A DNA stretch of 64,000 bases from Spongiimicrobium salis (GTDB lineage Bacteria > Bacteroidota > Bacteroidia > Flavobacteriales > Flavobacteriaceae): the NCBI RefSeq assembly GCF_043678055.1, contig NZ_JBHEQA010000006.1:62001-126000 (forward strand), in the 5' to 3' direction. A model generated the notes under the pieces. It was not told the DNA's origin. It ran no database searches and worked only from the letters and a program-made list of their open reading frames with translations. Position numbers and translations under genes: made by a program. Below are positions 24,516 through 33,865 of the stretch, piece after piece (positions within the stretch are counted from its first letter, which is position 1; each line of letters opens with the position of its first letter).

Positions 24516-25517
24516 ATGAAAAAGATTACAGAATTACTGAAAGAACGTGTACTGGTGCTTGATGGGGCTATGGGGACCATGTTACAACGCTATAAATTTA
24601 CGGAGGAAGATTTCAGGGGAGAACGATTTAAAGATTGGGAACATCCTTTGCAGGGAAACAATGATTTGTTGTCCCTGACACAGCCTCATGCCATTGCGGA
24701 GGTGCATCGACAGTATTTCGCTGTTGGGGCGGATATTGTGGAAACCAATACATTTTCGGGAACCACCGTAGCCATGGCAGATTATCACATGGAAGATTTG
24801 GTCTATGAGCTCAATTATGAATCCGCCCGAATTGCAAGGGAAGTAGCCGATGAATTTACGGCTAAGGAGCCACATAAACCAAGGTTTGTTGCTGGAAGTA
24901 TGGGACCTACCAACAAAACAGCAAGTATGTCTCCAGATGTAAATGATCCGGGCTTTAGGGCCATTTCCTTTGAAGAATTGAAAGTGGCCTACAAACAGCA
25001 GGCAGAAGCCCTTTTGGATGGAGGGGCCGATATCCTTTTAGTGGAAACCGTTTTTGATACACTTAACGCGAAGGCTGCTCTCTTTGCCATAGAAGAAATT
25101 AAGGAGGAAAGAAACATCAAAGTACCCATTATGATAAGCGGAACCATTACAGATGCGTCGGGAAGAACGCTCTCTGGACAAACCGCAGAGGCATTTTTAA
25201 TTTCAGTATCACATATCGATGTCCTGTCTATCGGATTTAATTGTGCCTTGGGGGCAAATCAATTGGTGCCTCATTTAGAGGTGTTATCGGCCAAAACCAA
25301 AAATGCTGTTTCTGCCCACCCCAATGCCGGGTTGCCCAATGCATTTGGGGAATACGATGAAACTCCGGAGCAAATGGCGGATCAAATCAAAGAGTATCTG
25401 GAAAAAGGGCTGGTGAATATCGTAGGAGGATGCTGCGGTACCACCCCGGAGCACATCCAGAAAATGGCAGATTTGGTTAAGAAATATGACCCTAGAGCTG
25501 TGGAGGCGGCACTTTAA
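24516..25517 (+). CDS. metH: Methionine synthase, homocysteine-binding half (split MetH)
   Basis: This 333-residue zinc methyltransferase domain corresponds to the N-terminal module of cobalamin-dependent methionine synthase. It activates homocysteine through zinc held by C243 ('GFNCALGA') and C306/C307 ('GGCCGTTPEH'), close to the numbering in E. coli MetH. 'LDGAMGTMLQRY' at the N-terminus and 'ETNTFSGT' near residue 75 are typical. The remaining modules are encoded by the next gene, 28 bases downstream. It is under the SAM-I riboswitch. A split at this domain border is common in Bacteroidota, so I do not read it as a frameshift. Confidence 0.93.
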   Translation: MKKITELLKERVLVLDGAMGTMLQRYKFTEEDFRGERFKDWEHPLQGNNDLLSLTQPHAIAEVHRQYFAVGADIVETNTFSGTTVAMADYHMEDLVYELNYESARIAREVADEFTAKEPHKPRFVAGSMGPTNKTASMSPDVNDPGFRAISFEELKVAYKQQAEALLDGGADILLVETVFDTLNAKAALFAIEEIKEERNIKVPIMISGTITDASGRTLSGQTAEAFLISVSHIDVLSIGFNCALGANQLVPHLEVLSAKTKNAVSAHPNAGLPNAFGEYDETPEQMADQIKEYLEKGLVNIVGGCCGTTPEHIQKMADLVKKYDPRAVEAAL

Positions 25518-25545
25518 AGCATGTATTACGGCAAAGGAAGGTAAA

Positions 25546-28275
25546 ATGATAGTAGATAATAGTAGGGAATCATCAGTAGTTAAGGAGCAGCAATCCGAAC
25601 GCTATTTAAAATTGTCAGGCTTAGAGCCATTGGTGATTACACCCGATAGCAATTTCGTAAATGTCGGAGAGCGCACCAATGTGGCAGGATCTAGAAAATT
25701 CCTCCGATTGATCAAAGAGCGAAAGTTTGAAGAAGCACTGGATATTGCCAGAAATCAGGTAGAAGGCGGGGCACAGATCATAGATATTAACATGGATGAT
25801 GGTCTTATAGACGGAAAAGAAGCCATGGTAAAGTTTTTGAATTTGATTATCGCCGAACCCGATATTGCCCGTGTACCTATTATGATCGATAGTTCCAAAT
25901 GGGAAATCATTGAAGCAGGCCTTCAAGTAGTACAGGGCAAATGTGTGGTCAATTCTATTAGCCTGAAAGAAGGAGAAGAGGAATTTATCCATCATGCCAA
26001 GCTCATAAAGCGGTATGGGGCAGCGGTTATTATTATGGCTTTTGATGAGGTAGGGCAAGCAGATAATTATGAAAGGCGTATAGAAATATCAAAACGATCC
26101 TATGATATTTTGGTTAATAAAGTAGGATTTCCTCCTGAAGATATCATATTTGATCTCAATATTTTTCCAGTGGCTACTGGAATGGATGAGCATAAGCGGA
26201 ATGCAATCGATTTTATCGAAGCTACCAAGTGGGTGCGCCAAAATCTTCCACATTGTAGCGTAAGTGGTGGGGTTAGTAATGTTTCCTTCAGTTTTAGAGG
26301 GAATAACCCTGTACGGGAAGCTATGCACTCGGTGTTTTTATACCATGCCATACAAGCAGGAATGAACATGGGGATTGTAAATCCGGCGATGTTAGAGGTA
26401 TATGATGATATCCCAAAGGATCTGTTGGAATATGTAGAGGATGTTGTTCTAAATAGACGGGACGATGCCACAGAGCGCTTGTTGGATTTCGCAGAAACGG
26501 TGGTCGGCAAGGCTAAAGAGAATAAAGTAGATCTTTCTTGGAGGGAAGAGCCTTTACAAAATAGAATTACCCGTGCCCTGGTAAAGGGAATTGATCAGTA
26601 CATTGAAGAAGATGTGGAAGAAGCCCGTATTGCCGCAAGCAAACCTATAGAGGTCATTGAAGGACATTTAATGACGGGGATGAATGTAGTGGGAGACCTC
26701 TTTGGAAGTGGAAAAATGTTCTTGCCCCAAGTAGTGAAATCGGCAAGGGTAATGAAAAAGGCAGTGGCTCATTTGCTCCCGTATATTGAAGAGGAAAAAC
26801 TAAAGAATCCACAAACAGCAGGGGCCGATAATGCTGGAAAAATCCTCATGGCTACGGTAAAAGGGGATGTGCATGATATTGGAAAAAATATTGTGAGTGT
26901 CGTATTGGCCTGTAATAATTATGAAATTGTGGATTTAGGGGTGATGGTACCTCCAGAAAAAATTATCAATGCGGCTAAGGAAGAAAATGTAGATGTCATA
27001 GGATTGAGTGGTCTGATCACCCCATCATTGGATGAAATGGTTTTCTTGGCGAAAGAGATGGAACGTCAAAATTTCAAAGTGCCTTTGCTTATTGGAGGCG
27101 CTACGACAAGTAAGGCCCATACCGCTGTGAAAATAGACCCGCAATATAGCAGTGCCGTTGTGCATGTAAACGATGCCTCTAGAGCAGTGACTGTTGTAGG
27201 GGATTTGCTGCAAAAAGAAAGTGCCAAAGCGTACAAGGAATCGCTAAAGATGGATTATGAAGAATTCCGTGATAAATTTTTAAAGCGCACCAAAAAGAAG
27301 GAATACAAAACGATCGAAGCGGCAAGAAAGAATAAGTTTGCCATAGACTGGAATACCACAAACATCATAAAACCTGCCACTTTAGGGGTACAGGTCATCG
27401 ACGGACTTTCGTTGGAAAAACTCATCGATTTTATAGATTGGACCCCCTTTTTTAGAAGTTGGGACCTCCATGGAAAATATCCGGATATTCTGTCCGATAC
27501 GGTTGTGGGCGAACAGGCAACAGAGCTTTTTGCAGATGCCCAAAAGATGCTAAAAGAAATATTGAAAGAAAAGCAACTGACGGCTAAAGCCGTTTTCGGA
27601 TTGTTTCAGGCCAATACGGTCAATGATGATGATATTAGTTTGAAGAATGAAGCCGGTAAAGATTTTGTTTTTAGAACCCTGAGGCAGCAACTACAAAGAC
27701 GGGAAGGCGTCCCAGATTATGCATTGGCCGACTTTATTGCGCCTAAGGAATCCGGCATCCAAGATTATATAGGGTGTTTTTGCGTGAGTACAGGTTTTGG
27801 GACTGCGGAACGGGCTGCGGCTTATGAAAAGAATTTGGACGATTACAGTGCTATTATGGTCAAGGCGCTTGCAGATCGTCTGGCCGAGGCTTTTGCCGAG
27901 TATTTGCACAAAGAAGTAAGGACTTTGCATTGGGGCTATGCGGCCAATGAAACCCTATCCAATACGGAATTGATCAATGAAGCCTATAAAGGAATCCGTC
28001 CAGCACCAGGATATCCTGCCTGTCCGGATCATTTGGAAAAATTAACCCTCTGGGAACTTTTGGAAGTGGAGGAACGCATTGGGGTAAAACTAACGGAAAG
28101 TTTGGCCATGTGGCCGGCGGCTAGTGTCAGCGGATATTATTTTGCCAATCCTGAAGCCAAATATTTTGGTTTGGGGAAGATCAAGGAAGATCAGGTATCC
28201 GACTTTGCCCAAAGAAAAGGTATTTCAACAAAGGAGGCTACCAAATGGCTTTCGCCCAATATAGCAGATGATTAG
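25546..28275 (+). CDS. metH: Methionine synthase, folate/cobalamin/reactivation part (split MetH)
   Basis: The 909-residue product carries the rest of MetH: a methyltetrahydrofolate-binding domain ('NVGERTNVAGSRKF' near residue 40), the cobalamin-binding domain with DxHxxG 'GDVHDIGKNI' (axial ligand His443) and 'IGGATTSKAH', and the C-terminal AdoMet activation domain ('RPAPGYPACPDH'). It transfers the methyl group of methyltetrahydrofolate via cobalamin to homocysteine held by the other subunit. The frame is open to 25486, overlapping the previous gene, but ATG 25546 follows AAGGAAGG and needs no overlap, so I chose it. B12 must be made elsewhere or imported. Confidence 0.94.
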   Translation: MIVDNSRESSVVKEQQSERYLKLSGLEPLVITPDSNFVNVGERTNVAGSRKFLRLIKERKFEEALDIARNQVEGGAQIIDINMDDGLIDGKEAMVKFLNLIIAEPDIARVPIMIDSSKWEIIEAGLQVVQGKCVVNSISLKEGEEEFIHHAKLIKRYGAAVIIMAFDEVGQADNYERRIEISKRSYDILVNKVGFPPEDIIFDLNIFPVATGMDEHKRNAIDFIEATKWVRQNLPHCSVSGGVSNVSFSFRGNNPVREAMHSVFLYHAIQAGMNMGIVNPAMLEVYDDIPKDLLEYVEDVVLNRRDDATERLLDFAETVVGKAKENKVDLSWREEPLQNRITRALVKGIDQYIEEDVEEARIAASKPIEVIEGHLMTGMNVVGDLFGSGKMFLPQVVKSARVMKKAVAHLLPYIEEEKLKNPQTAGADNAGKILMATVKGDVHDIGKNIVSVVLACNNYEIVDLGVMVPPEKIINAAKEENVDVIGLSGLITPSLDEMVFLAKEMERQNFKVPLLIGGATTSKAHTAVKIDPQYSSAVVHVNDASRAVTVVGDLLQKESAKAYKESLKMDYEEFRDKFLKRTKKKEYKTIEAARKNKFAIDWNTTNIIKPATLGVQVIDGLSLEKLIDFIDWTPFFRSWDLHGKYPDILSDTVVGEQATELFADAQKMLKEILKEKQLTAKAVFGLFQANTVNDDDISLKNEAGKDFVFRTLRQQLQRREGVPDYALADFIAPKESGIQDYIGCFCVSTGFGTAERAAAYEKNLDDYSAIMVKALADRLAEAFAEYLHKEVRTLHWGYAANETLSNTELINEAYKGIRPAPGYPACPDHLEKLTLWELLEVEERIGVKLTESLAMWPAASVSGYYFANPEAKYFGLGKIKEDQVSDFAQRKGISTKEATKWLSPNIADD

Positions 28276-28354
28276 AATCGTACGGAGGATTGAAGACATA
28301 TCAAATAAATATAAGTATAGGACAAGAATAGCGTAGTACAGAAGATTAGCATAG

Positions 28355-29308
28355 ATGAAAGTAACAGAACATATTAAAAAATCCAAAGGAGAAACGCTGT
28401 TCTCCTTTGAAATTATACCTCCTGTAAAAGGGAAAAGCATTCAAGAATTGTATAATAATATTGACCCCCTAATGGAGTTCGCCCCACCTTTTATTGATGT
28501 GACCACTTCCAGGGAGGAATATGTATATATTGATCGTAGCGGCCTATTGGATAAGAAATTGACCCGTATGCGCCCTGGTACGGTTGGAATATGTGCCTCC
28601 ATTAAGCACAAATATGATGTGGATACCGTACCTCACGTGCTTTGTGGCGGATTTACAAAAGAGGAAACCGAGTATCTTTTGGTAGATTGCCATTATTTGG
28701 GAATTGATAATATTATGGCCTTGCGTGGAGATGCCATGAAGGAAGAAAAATATTTTGAACCCACAAAAGGGGGCCATCCCTATGCCATAAATTTAGTGGA
28801 GCAGATTCATGATCTGAATTGTGGCAATTATTTACATGAAGTTATAGAAACCGATCATTGTTCGGATTTTTGTATTGGTGTTGCGGGATATCCAGAAAAG
28901 CATCTGGAGGCGCCTTCCTTGAAGTCGGACCTCAAACGCTTAAAACAAAAAGTAGATGCGGGAGCCGATTATGTCGTTACCCAAATGTTTTTTGACAATA
29001 AAAAGTACTTCGATTTTGTGGATGCTGCGCGAAAAGAGGGCATCACCGTACCCATAATTCCAGGAATTAAGCCCATTGCCATAAAAAGGCATTTGCAACT
29101 TTTACCACAAATATTTCGAATTGACTTGCCTCAAGATCTTATCGATGCTGTGGAAAATTGTAAAAATAACAAAGAAGTACGCCAAGTAGGGATAGAATGG
29201 GCCATTCAACAATCCAAAGAGCTAAAAGAAGCCGGGGCCCCGGTATTGCATTATTATTCTATGGGGAAGTCGGATAATATTAAAGCCATTGCCAAAGCAG
29301 TCTTTTAA
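28355..29308 (+). CDS. metF: 5,10-methylenetetrahydrofolate reductase
   Basis: This 317-residue FAD enzyme reduces methylene-tetrahydrofolate to methyl-tetrahydrofolate, the methyl donor of the adjacent MetH. Family motifs include 'FSFEIIPPVKG' near residue 20, 'VDVTTSREEY'-like region near 50, 'NIMALRGDAM' near 125, 'GVAGYPEKHLEAP' near 175 and 'GADYVVTQMFFDNKKYFDF' near 200. It lies 79 bases after the second metH gene in the same direction and is likely part of the riboswitch-controlled transcript. Confidence 0.96.
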   Translation: MKVTEHIKKSKGETLFSFEIIPPVKGKSIQELYNNIDPLMEFAPPFIDVTTSREEYVYIDRSGLLDKKLTRMRPGTVGICASIKHKYDVDTVPHVLCGGFTKEETEYLLVDCHYLGIDNIMALRGDAMKEEKYFEPTKGGHPYAINLVEQIHDLNCGNYLHEVIETDHCSDFCIGVAGYPEKHLEAPSLKSDLKRLKQKVDAGADYVVTQMFFDNKKYFDFVDAARKEGITVPIIPGIKPIAIKRHLQLLPQIFRIDLPQDLIDAVENCKNNKEVRQVGIEWAIQQSKELKEAGAPVLHYYSMGKSDNIKAIAKAVF

Positions 29309-29339
29309 GTCTGGATATAAAAACTAGTCCCTATTAATT

Positions 29340-29369
29340 TTTGAGTTCCATTCCGCCAACTTACCTTTG
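29340..29369 (+). promoter_or_regulatory. Promoter of the PagL-like gene
   Basis: TTTG (29340-29343) and TACCTTTG (29362-29369) match both Bacteroidota elements exactly with an 18-base spacer. The start would fall near 29375, the A of the start codon, so the mRNA is probably leaderless or nearly so. Confidence 0.7.
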
Positions 29370-29374
29370 GGGCT

Positions 29375-30472
29375 ATGAATTTGAAGATTCTTTTTGTTGT
29401 CTTTTGTATAAGTAGTACATGTTTTGGCCAAGAAGAAGGCAGTTTTAAAGAATCTACTTTAGATGTGACGCCTTTCTACGGTTCTATTTTAAAACATGAC
29501 CCCAACTTGGCCCATTTGATTATTGATCATCCCGAGGGTTTAATTTTGAGTTACAATAAAAAGACCAGGGGAGAGAAATTATGGGAAGCCGATTTTAATT
29601 ATCCGGATCTGGGATATTCCTTTATATACCAAAACCCAAAAAATGAGGTGCTGGGGAAAAATTATGGCGTATATGCACACTATAATTTTTATTTTTTTAA
29701 CCGCAATTTACAATTCAGAATAGGTCAGGGAATTGCTCTTACGACCAATCCTTATGATCAAGACGAAAATTTTAGGAATAACGCCTATGGTTCGGATATA
29801 TTGAGTTCTACCTATTTGGCCCTTAATTACTATAAAGAACGGCTATTTAAAGGCCTGGGTTTTAAAGCGGGCATTACCTTATTACACTATTCCAATGCCA
29901 ACTTTAGAGCACCTAACCTCTCTACCAATACATTGGCATTTAATGCCGGACTGATCTACACTTTGGGCAAGGATGAACCGATAGTGTATCTGGATCCGGA
30001 ACGAAAAAAAATACAGGAACCCATAAAGTATAATCTTGCCTTTAGAACAGGATTAAATGAAAGTGATGAAATAGGGTCCGGCCAGTTTCCATTTTATATA
30101 TTTTCGGCCTATGCTGATAAACGTTTGAGCAATAGAAGTGCCTTGCAACTGGGAACCGATGTGTTTTTTTCTAACTTTTTAAAACAATTGATTCGCTTTC
30201 AAGGAACTTCATTTCCAGAACTAAATGTGTCCGGAGACGAAGATTTTAAAAGAGTGGGTGTATTTGTAGGGCACGAACTCTTTATCAATAAACTTTCGGT
30301 GGTAACGCAGTTGGGGTATTACGTATACTATCCTTTTGATTTTGAAGGAAGGGTGTATAACAGGGTAGGGTTAAAACGCTACTTTAGTGATTCAATTTAT
30401 GGCGCAGTTACGCTAAAATCCCATGGAGCTGCGGCAGAAGCTGTAGAATTCGGAATAGGAATTCGTCTATAA
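29375..30472 (+). CDS. PagL-like acyloxyacyl hydrolase (lipid A deacylase family)
   Basis: This 365-residue protein has a signal peptide ending CFGQ. The body is beta-barrel-like, ends FGIGIRL and carries the PagL active-site motif 'HYSNANFRAPN', with His171 and Ser173 in the positions of the catalytic pair. PagL enzymes sit in the outer membrane and remove the 3-O-acyl chain of lipid A. Family members in Bacteroidota are annotated as acyloxyacyl hydrolases, mostly without biochemical proof. The chain is about twice the length of Pseudomonas PagL, so extra strands or an additional domain are present after residue ~210. A head-GIN lipoprotein gene follows after 10 bases. Confidence 0.8.
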   Translation: MNLKILFVVFCISSTCFGQEEGSFKESTLDVTPFYGSILKHDPNLAHLIIDHPEGLILSYNKKTRGEKLWEADFNYPDLGYSFIYQNPKNEVLGKNYGVYAHYNFYFFNRNLQFRIGQGIALTTNPYDQDENFRNNAYGSDILSSTYLALNYYKERLFKGLGFKAGITLLHYSNANFRAPNLSTNTLAFNAGLIYTLGKDEPIVYLDPERKKIQEPIKYNLAFRTGLNESDEIGSGQFPFYIFSAYADKRLSNRSALQLGTDVFFSNFLKQLIRFQGTSFPELNVSGDEDFKRVGVFVGHELFINKLSVVTQLGYYVYYPFDFEGRVYNRVGLKRYFSDSIYGAVTLKSHGAAAEAVEFGIGIRL

Positions 30473-30482
30473 TACATCAATA

Positions 30483-31235
30483 ATGAAGCATATACTAGGA
30501 CTATTATGGATTTTGATGCTATTATCTTCTTGTAATGGAGATAATGTGCCCGATTGTTTTCAGAATGCAGGGGATATGATTCGGGAAGAAATAACACTAC
30601 CCAATTTTACCAGAATTACGGTTTTTGAGAAGGTGCAACTAGTGCTCAGGGAGGGACCTGTACAACGGGTAGAAATAGAAACAGGAGAATTCTTGCGGAA
30701 CGAAGTCAGTGCCGAGGTTGAGGGAGATCGCTTGTTGTTGCGAAACGAAAACGGTTGCAATTTTACAAGGGATTTTGGCTTGACCACCATTTTTGTTACA
30801 GCCCCCAATATCACAGAAATACGCAGTAGTACGGGGCTGGAAATACGCAGTGATGGTGTATTGACCTATCCTGCCCTGAACTTGCTTTCCGAAGGCTTTT
30901 TAGATCCGGACGCACAAACTACGGATGGATCTTTTAACCTGGAAGTAGCGTCAGAAAATATAGCGATTACTTCCAATGGCATTGCTTTTTTCGATATTAG
31001 GGGTAGGGCAACGAATTTTTCCATTACCATATCAGCAGGAGATTCACGTGTTGAAGCAAGGGAACTGAACGCCGAAAATGTGATACTAAACCATAGGGGT
31101 ACCAATACTATTTTAGTAAGCCCCCAGGAATCCATCAGTGGTGTAATACGGGGGTTGGGAGATGTGGAAGCTTTTAACAGACCCCCGGAAGTAAATGTGG
31201 AAGAATTGTTTCGCGGACGTCTTATTTTTAAGTAA
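30483..31235 (+). CDS. Head-GIN (DUF2807) lipoprotein
   Basis: This 250-residue protein has a short signal peptide with lipobox LLSSC, mature from about Cys18. The rest is a repetitive beta-helix-like DUF2807 domain beginning 'FTRITVFEKVQLVLREG' and containing alternating 'NLEVASENIAITSNG' strands. The domain is widespread in Bacteroidota cell-envelope proteins; function is not established. It is 10 bases after the PagL-like gene and 10 bases before a serine hydrolase gene, so all three are probably one transcript. A second head-GIN protein is encoded at 43813. Confidence 0.8.
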   Translation: MKHILGLLWILMLLSSCNGDNVPDCFQNAGDMIREEITLPNFTRITVFEKVQLVLREGPVQRVEIETGEFLRNEVSAEVEGDRLLLRNENGCNFTRDFGLTTIFVTAPNITEIRSSTGLEIRSDGVLTYPALNLLSEGFLDPDAQTTDGSFNLEVASENIAITSNGIAFFDIRGRATNFSITISAGDSRVEARELNAENVILNHRGTNTILVSPQESISGVIRGLGDVEAFNRPPEVNVEELFRGRLIFK

Positions 31236-31245
31236 AAAGTAATCT

Positions 31246-32334
31246 ATGAAGCCACTTCTTCGTTTTTTTAAAGATTTTTTTGCTGCAAAAAGAATACTTG
31301 GGGACGATGACAACCTAACGGGCTTGCTCAAGGCAGATGCGCTTTTACAGGCTTTAGTGACCGATGGGAAAATTCCTGGTTTGGCCATTACGGTTACACG
31401 GAAGGAAAAGGTAGTTTTCCAAAAAGGGTATGGCCTTGCCAATAGGGAAGAAGACATCAGGATAGATCCTAAAAACTCGGTGTTTAGGATAGCCAGTGTT
31501 TCTAAACCCATTGCGGCCTTGACCTTGGCAAAATTAGTCACAGATGGGAAGTTAAAACTAGATGCATCCCTATATGGGTATGTCCCTTATTTTCCTTCCA
31601 AAAAATATGATTTTAGTATACGCCAACTAGCAGGGCACACGGCTGGCATACGGGCTTATAAGGGAAAAGAGTATGCCTTGAATAAGCCCTATTCCATCAA
31701 AGAAGGAATCACTGTTTTTGAAAAAGACCCTTTGGAGTTTGAACCGGGAACAGCCTATTTGTACAATAGTTATGATTGGTGTCTTCTATCCCTGGCGATG
31801 CAGGAGGCAACGGGAAGGCCTTTTGAAGAATTGGTACAGGAAAGCGTATTAAAGCCCCTGGATATGAAACAGACCTTTCCAGAAATACCCGCACAAAATA
31901 ATGGATTTAATATCCCAAATAAGACGACTTTTTATTCCAGAAATCGATTGGGGTTCAGGAAAGCGGTACCCGTGCATAATTTCTACAAGTTGGCCGGGGG
32001 AGGTTATCTGTCCACAAGCGATGATATTGCAAAATTGGGGAAGGCAAATTATAAAGAGATCGGTATTTCCGAAGAAGTTTGGCATCAATTTTTAACTTCC
32101 GTGGAGATTCAGGGGGAACCCACCTATTATGGCCTGGGGTGGCAGGTAAGCGAAGACGCTAAGGGGAGACCTTACTACGGACATGTTGGAAATGGTGTTG
32201 GGGGTTATGCCAACTTTTATGTATATCCTAATCAAGAGATGGTATTTAGTATACTGATCAATTGTACCGACCCCCGAGTTCAGCTAGTTTTGGATGAAGT
32301 TATAGATGCCCTATTGTCCATGGAGCCTACCTAA
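31246..32334 (+). CDS. Serine hydrolase of the beta-lactamase/LACTB-like family
   Basis: This 362-residue class C beta-lactamase-fold protein has the SxxK motif 'ASVSKPI' (Ser84, Lys87), the Tyr motif 'YLYNSYDW' and the third motif 'GHVGNGVGG'. 'FRIASVSKPIAALTLAKL' followed by 'YVPYFPSKKYDFSIRQLAGHTAGIRAY' (written here in two parts) resembles mitochondrial LACTB more than true beta-lactamases. The N-terminus has no convincing signal peptide, so a cytoplasmic or membrane-associated place is possible. The substrate is probably a peptide or ester; drug resistance should not be inferred. It lies within a tightly spaced gene run. Confidence 0.85.
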   Translation: MKPLLRFFKDFFAAKRILGDDDNLTGLLKADALLQALVTDGKIPGLAITVTRKEKVVFQKGYGLANREEDIRIDPKNSVFRIASVSKPIAALTLAKLVTDGKLKLDASLYGYVPYFPSKKYDFSIRQLAGHTAGIRAYKGKEYALNKPYSIKEGITVFEKDPLEFEPGTAYLYNSYDWCLLSLAMQEATGRPFEELVQESVLKPLDMKQTFPEIPAQNNGFNIPNKTTFYSRNRLGFRKAVPVHNFYKLAGGGYLSTSDDIAKLGKANYKEIGISEEVWHQFLTSVEIQGEPTYYGLGWQVSEDAKGRPYYGHVGNGVGGYANFYVYPNQEMVFSILINCTDPRVQLVLDEVIDALLSMEPT

Positions 32335-32373
32335 GAAACAAAAATGATAAATATGAAGATCAATGTTCAAAAA

Positions 32374-33216
32374 ATGAAAAAGTATCTAACCCTGTTGCTC
32401 TTTTGCTGGAGCTGTCTGGCAGCCTATGGTCAACAGCAATCCTTTGTACTTCCCTTATGGAAAGATGGGGCGCCTGGCTTTGAGCACAAGAAAGATCTAC
32501 CGGAGAAAGCAAAAGATTGGTGGGTTAAGAGTATCCATAATCCTTCCATTACCGTTTTTCCGGCGAAGCATCCAAATGGTGCTGCAGTATTGATATGCCC
32601 GGGAGGAGGACATAGAGAATTGGTTTTTGATGAAGAAGGGACCAAAGCGGCACAATTTCTAAATGCACAAGGGGTAACCGCTATTGTTTTAAAATATAGA
32701 TTGTTTCGCGAGGAAGGATCGGTATATACGCCCATGCATCCAAAAGAAGATGTGACAAGAGCCATGCGATTGATCAGAAGCAAAGCTACAAGTTGGAATA
32801 TAGATTCGGATAGAATTGGATTGATGGGTTTTTCGGCAGGAGGGGAAGTGGTCAATATGGTTGCTTTTGAAAAGCTTCCGGGAAACAGCACTGTCACAGA
32901 TTTGGTGGAACGGGAAGCCGCCCACCCTAATTTCCATATTCAAATATACCCCGGACCTCTGGGAATTCCAGAAAAAGTAAGCTCAAATGCAATTCCGGTA
33001 TTCTTGCTGGCTTCCAACAAAGATGCTTGTTGTTCTGAGAGTATTTTTAAGTTGTTAAAAGCCTATAGGGATGCAGGTGCCGAAGTAGAAGCCCATTTTT
33101 ATGCCAAAGGAGATCATGGGTTCAATATGGGAGATCGCTCCAAGTTCAAAACAATATCGGGATGGCCAGAGCGTTTATCAGATTGGCTGGCCGACAATCA
33201 ATATTTTAAAAAGTAA
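32374..33216 (+). CDS. Secreted alpha/beta hydrolase (acetyl-esterase-like)
   Basis: From ATG 32374 the 280-residue product begins with a signal peptide (MKKYLTLLLFCWSCLAAYG); the ATG at 32344 would add ten non-signal residues. The oxyanion region 'VLICPGGGHRELVF' precedes the nucleophile Ser154 in 'GFSAGG'. The likely acid lies in 'LASNKDACC' and the His in 'GDHGFNMG'. The arrangement matches the acetyl-xylan/carbohydrate esterase-like group of Bacteroidota hydrolases. No polysaccharide-utilisation genes are adjacent, so the substrate remains open. Confidence 0.85.
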   Translation: MKKYLTLLLFCWSCLAAYGQQQSFVLPLWKDGAPGFEHKKDLPEKAKDWWVKSIHNPSITVFPAKHPNGAAVLICPGGGHRELVFDEEGTKAAQFLNAQGVTAIVLKYRLFREEGSVYTPMHPKEDVTRAMRLIRSKATSWNIDSDRIGLMGFSAGGEVVNMVAFEKLPGNSTVTDLVEREAAHPNFHIQIYPGPLGIPEKVSSNAIPVFLLASNKDACCSESIFKLLKAYRDAGAEVEAHFYAKGDHGFNMGDRSKFKTISGWPERLSDWLADNQYFKK

Positions 33217-33251
33217 TATCAGCTAACCCACCAATTTCCTAAAACAAAAAC

Positions 33252-33848
33252 ATGAAAGACCTAAAGTTTCCAATCAATTTTGTATTTAAAATTTCAACGA
33301 TCGCCAATGATTTTACGGCAACAGATGCCGATGGGCGAACCATAGCTTATGTGCGACAAAAAATGTTTAAGCTTAAAGAAGATATTTCCATTTACAATGA
33401 CGAAAGTAGGACCAAGGTAAATTTTAAGATCAAAGCTGATAAGTGGATCGATTTTTCAGCGGCTTATAGCATCACTGACGCTTCAGGAAAAGAATTGGGA
33501 AAAGTAGCTCGAAAAGGTTGGGCATCCATTTGGAAAGCCAAGTATGAATTGATCGATCAACATCAGCAATTGCAATATTTGATTCGCGAAGAAAATGCAT
33601 GGATCAAAGTATTTGACTCCATTTTGGGAGAAATACCGATTTTAAGTTTTTTTACGGGCTATTTGTTCAACCCTACGTATAAAGTAATCAATACAAAAGA
33701 TGAGATCGTCGTACGCTTGAAAAAACAACCTTCATTTTTTGGACGAAAATTTGAAATCGAAAAATTAAAGATGACGGATTCGGATGATGATCAACGCATT
33801 GTTTTAGGGTTGATGATGATGATACTTTTGGAACGACGTAAGGGCTAG
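33252..33848 (+). CDS. LURP-one-related/tubby-like protein
   Basis: This 198-residue protein has no signal peptide. It shows the beta-rich pattern of the LURP-one/tubby C-terminal superfamily: 'FKISTIANDFTATDADGRTIAYVRQKMFKL' (spread over about residues 12-41), 'EDISIYNDESR' and 'YKVINTKDEIVVRLKKQP'. A hydrophobic segment at about 128-142 (ILGEIPILSFFTGYLF) and a C-terminal Met-rich helix follow. The superfamily includes phospholipid scramblases and phosphoinositide binders; bacterial members are uncharacterised. It is the last gene of the run that starts at 29375. Confidence 0.65.
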   Translation: MKDLKFPINFVFKISTIANDFTATDADGRTIAYVRQKMFKLKEDISIYNDESRTKVNFKIKADKWIDFSAAYSITDASGKELGKVARKGWASIWKAKYELIDQHQQLQYLIREENAWIKVFDSILGEIPILSFFTGYLFNPTYKVINTKDEIVVRLKKQPSFFGRKFEIEKLKMTDSDDDQRIVLGLMMMILLERRKG

Positions 33849-33865
33849 TACACCTACCGCAATAC

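Noticed and set aside
25486..25545. N-terminal extension of the second metH gene, overlapping the first
   Set aside because: The added residues are translated out of frame from the end of the first gene and resemble no MetH; ATG 25546 has a purine-rich upstream sequence.
25517..25546. Frameshift splitting metH
   Set aside because: The first gene ends after a full domain and the second begins with its own start and purine-rich site; a split at this border is normal in Bacteroidota.
31246..32334. Antibiotic-resistance beta-lactamase
   Set aside because: Motifs fit LACTB-like serine hydrolases and there is no clear signal peptide; resistance cannot be claimed.
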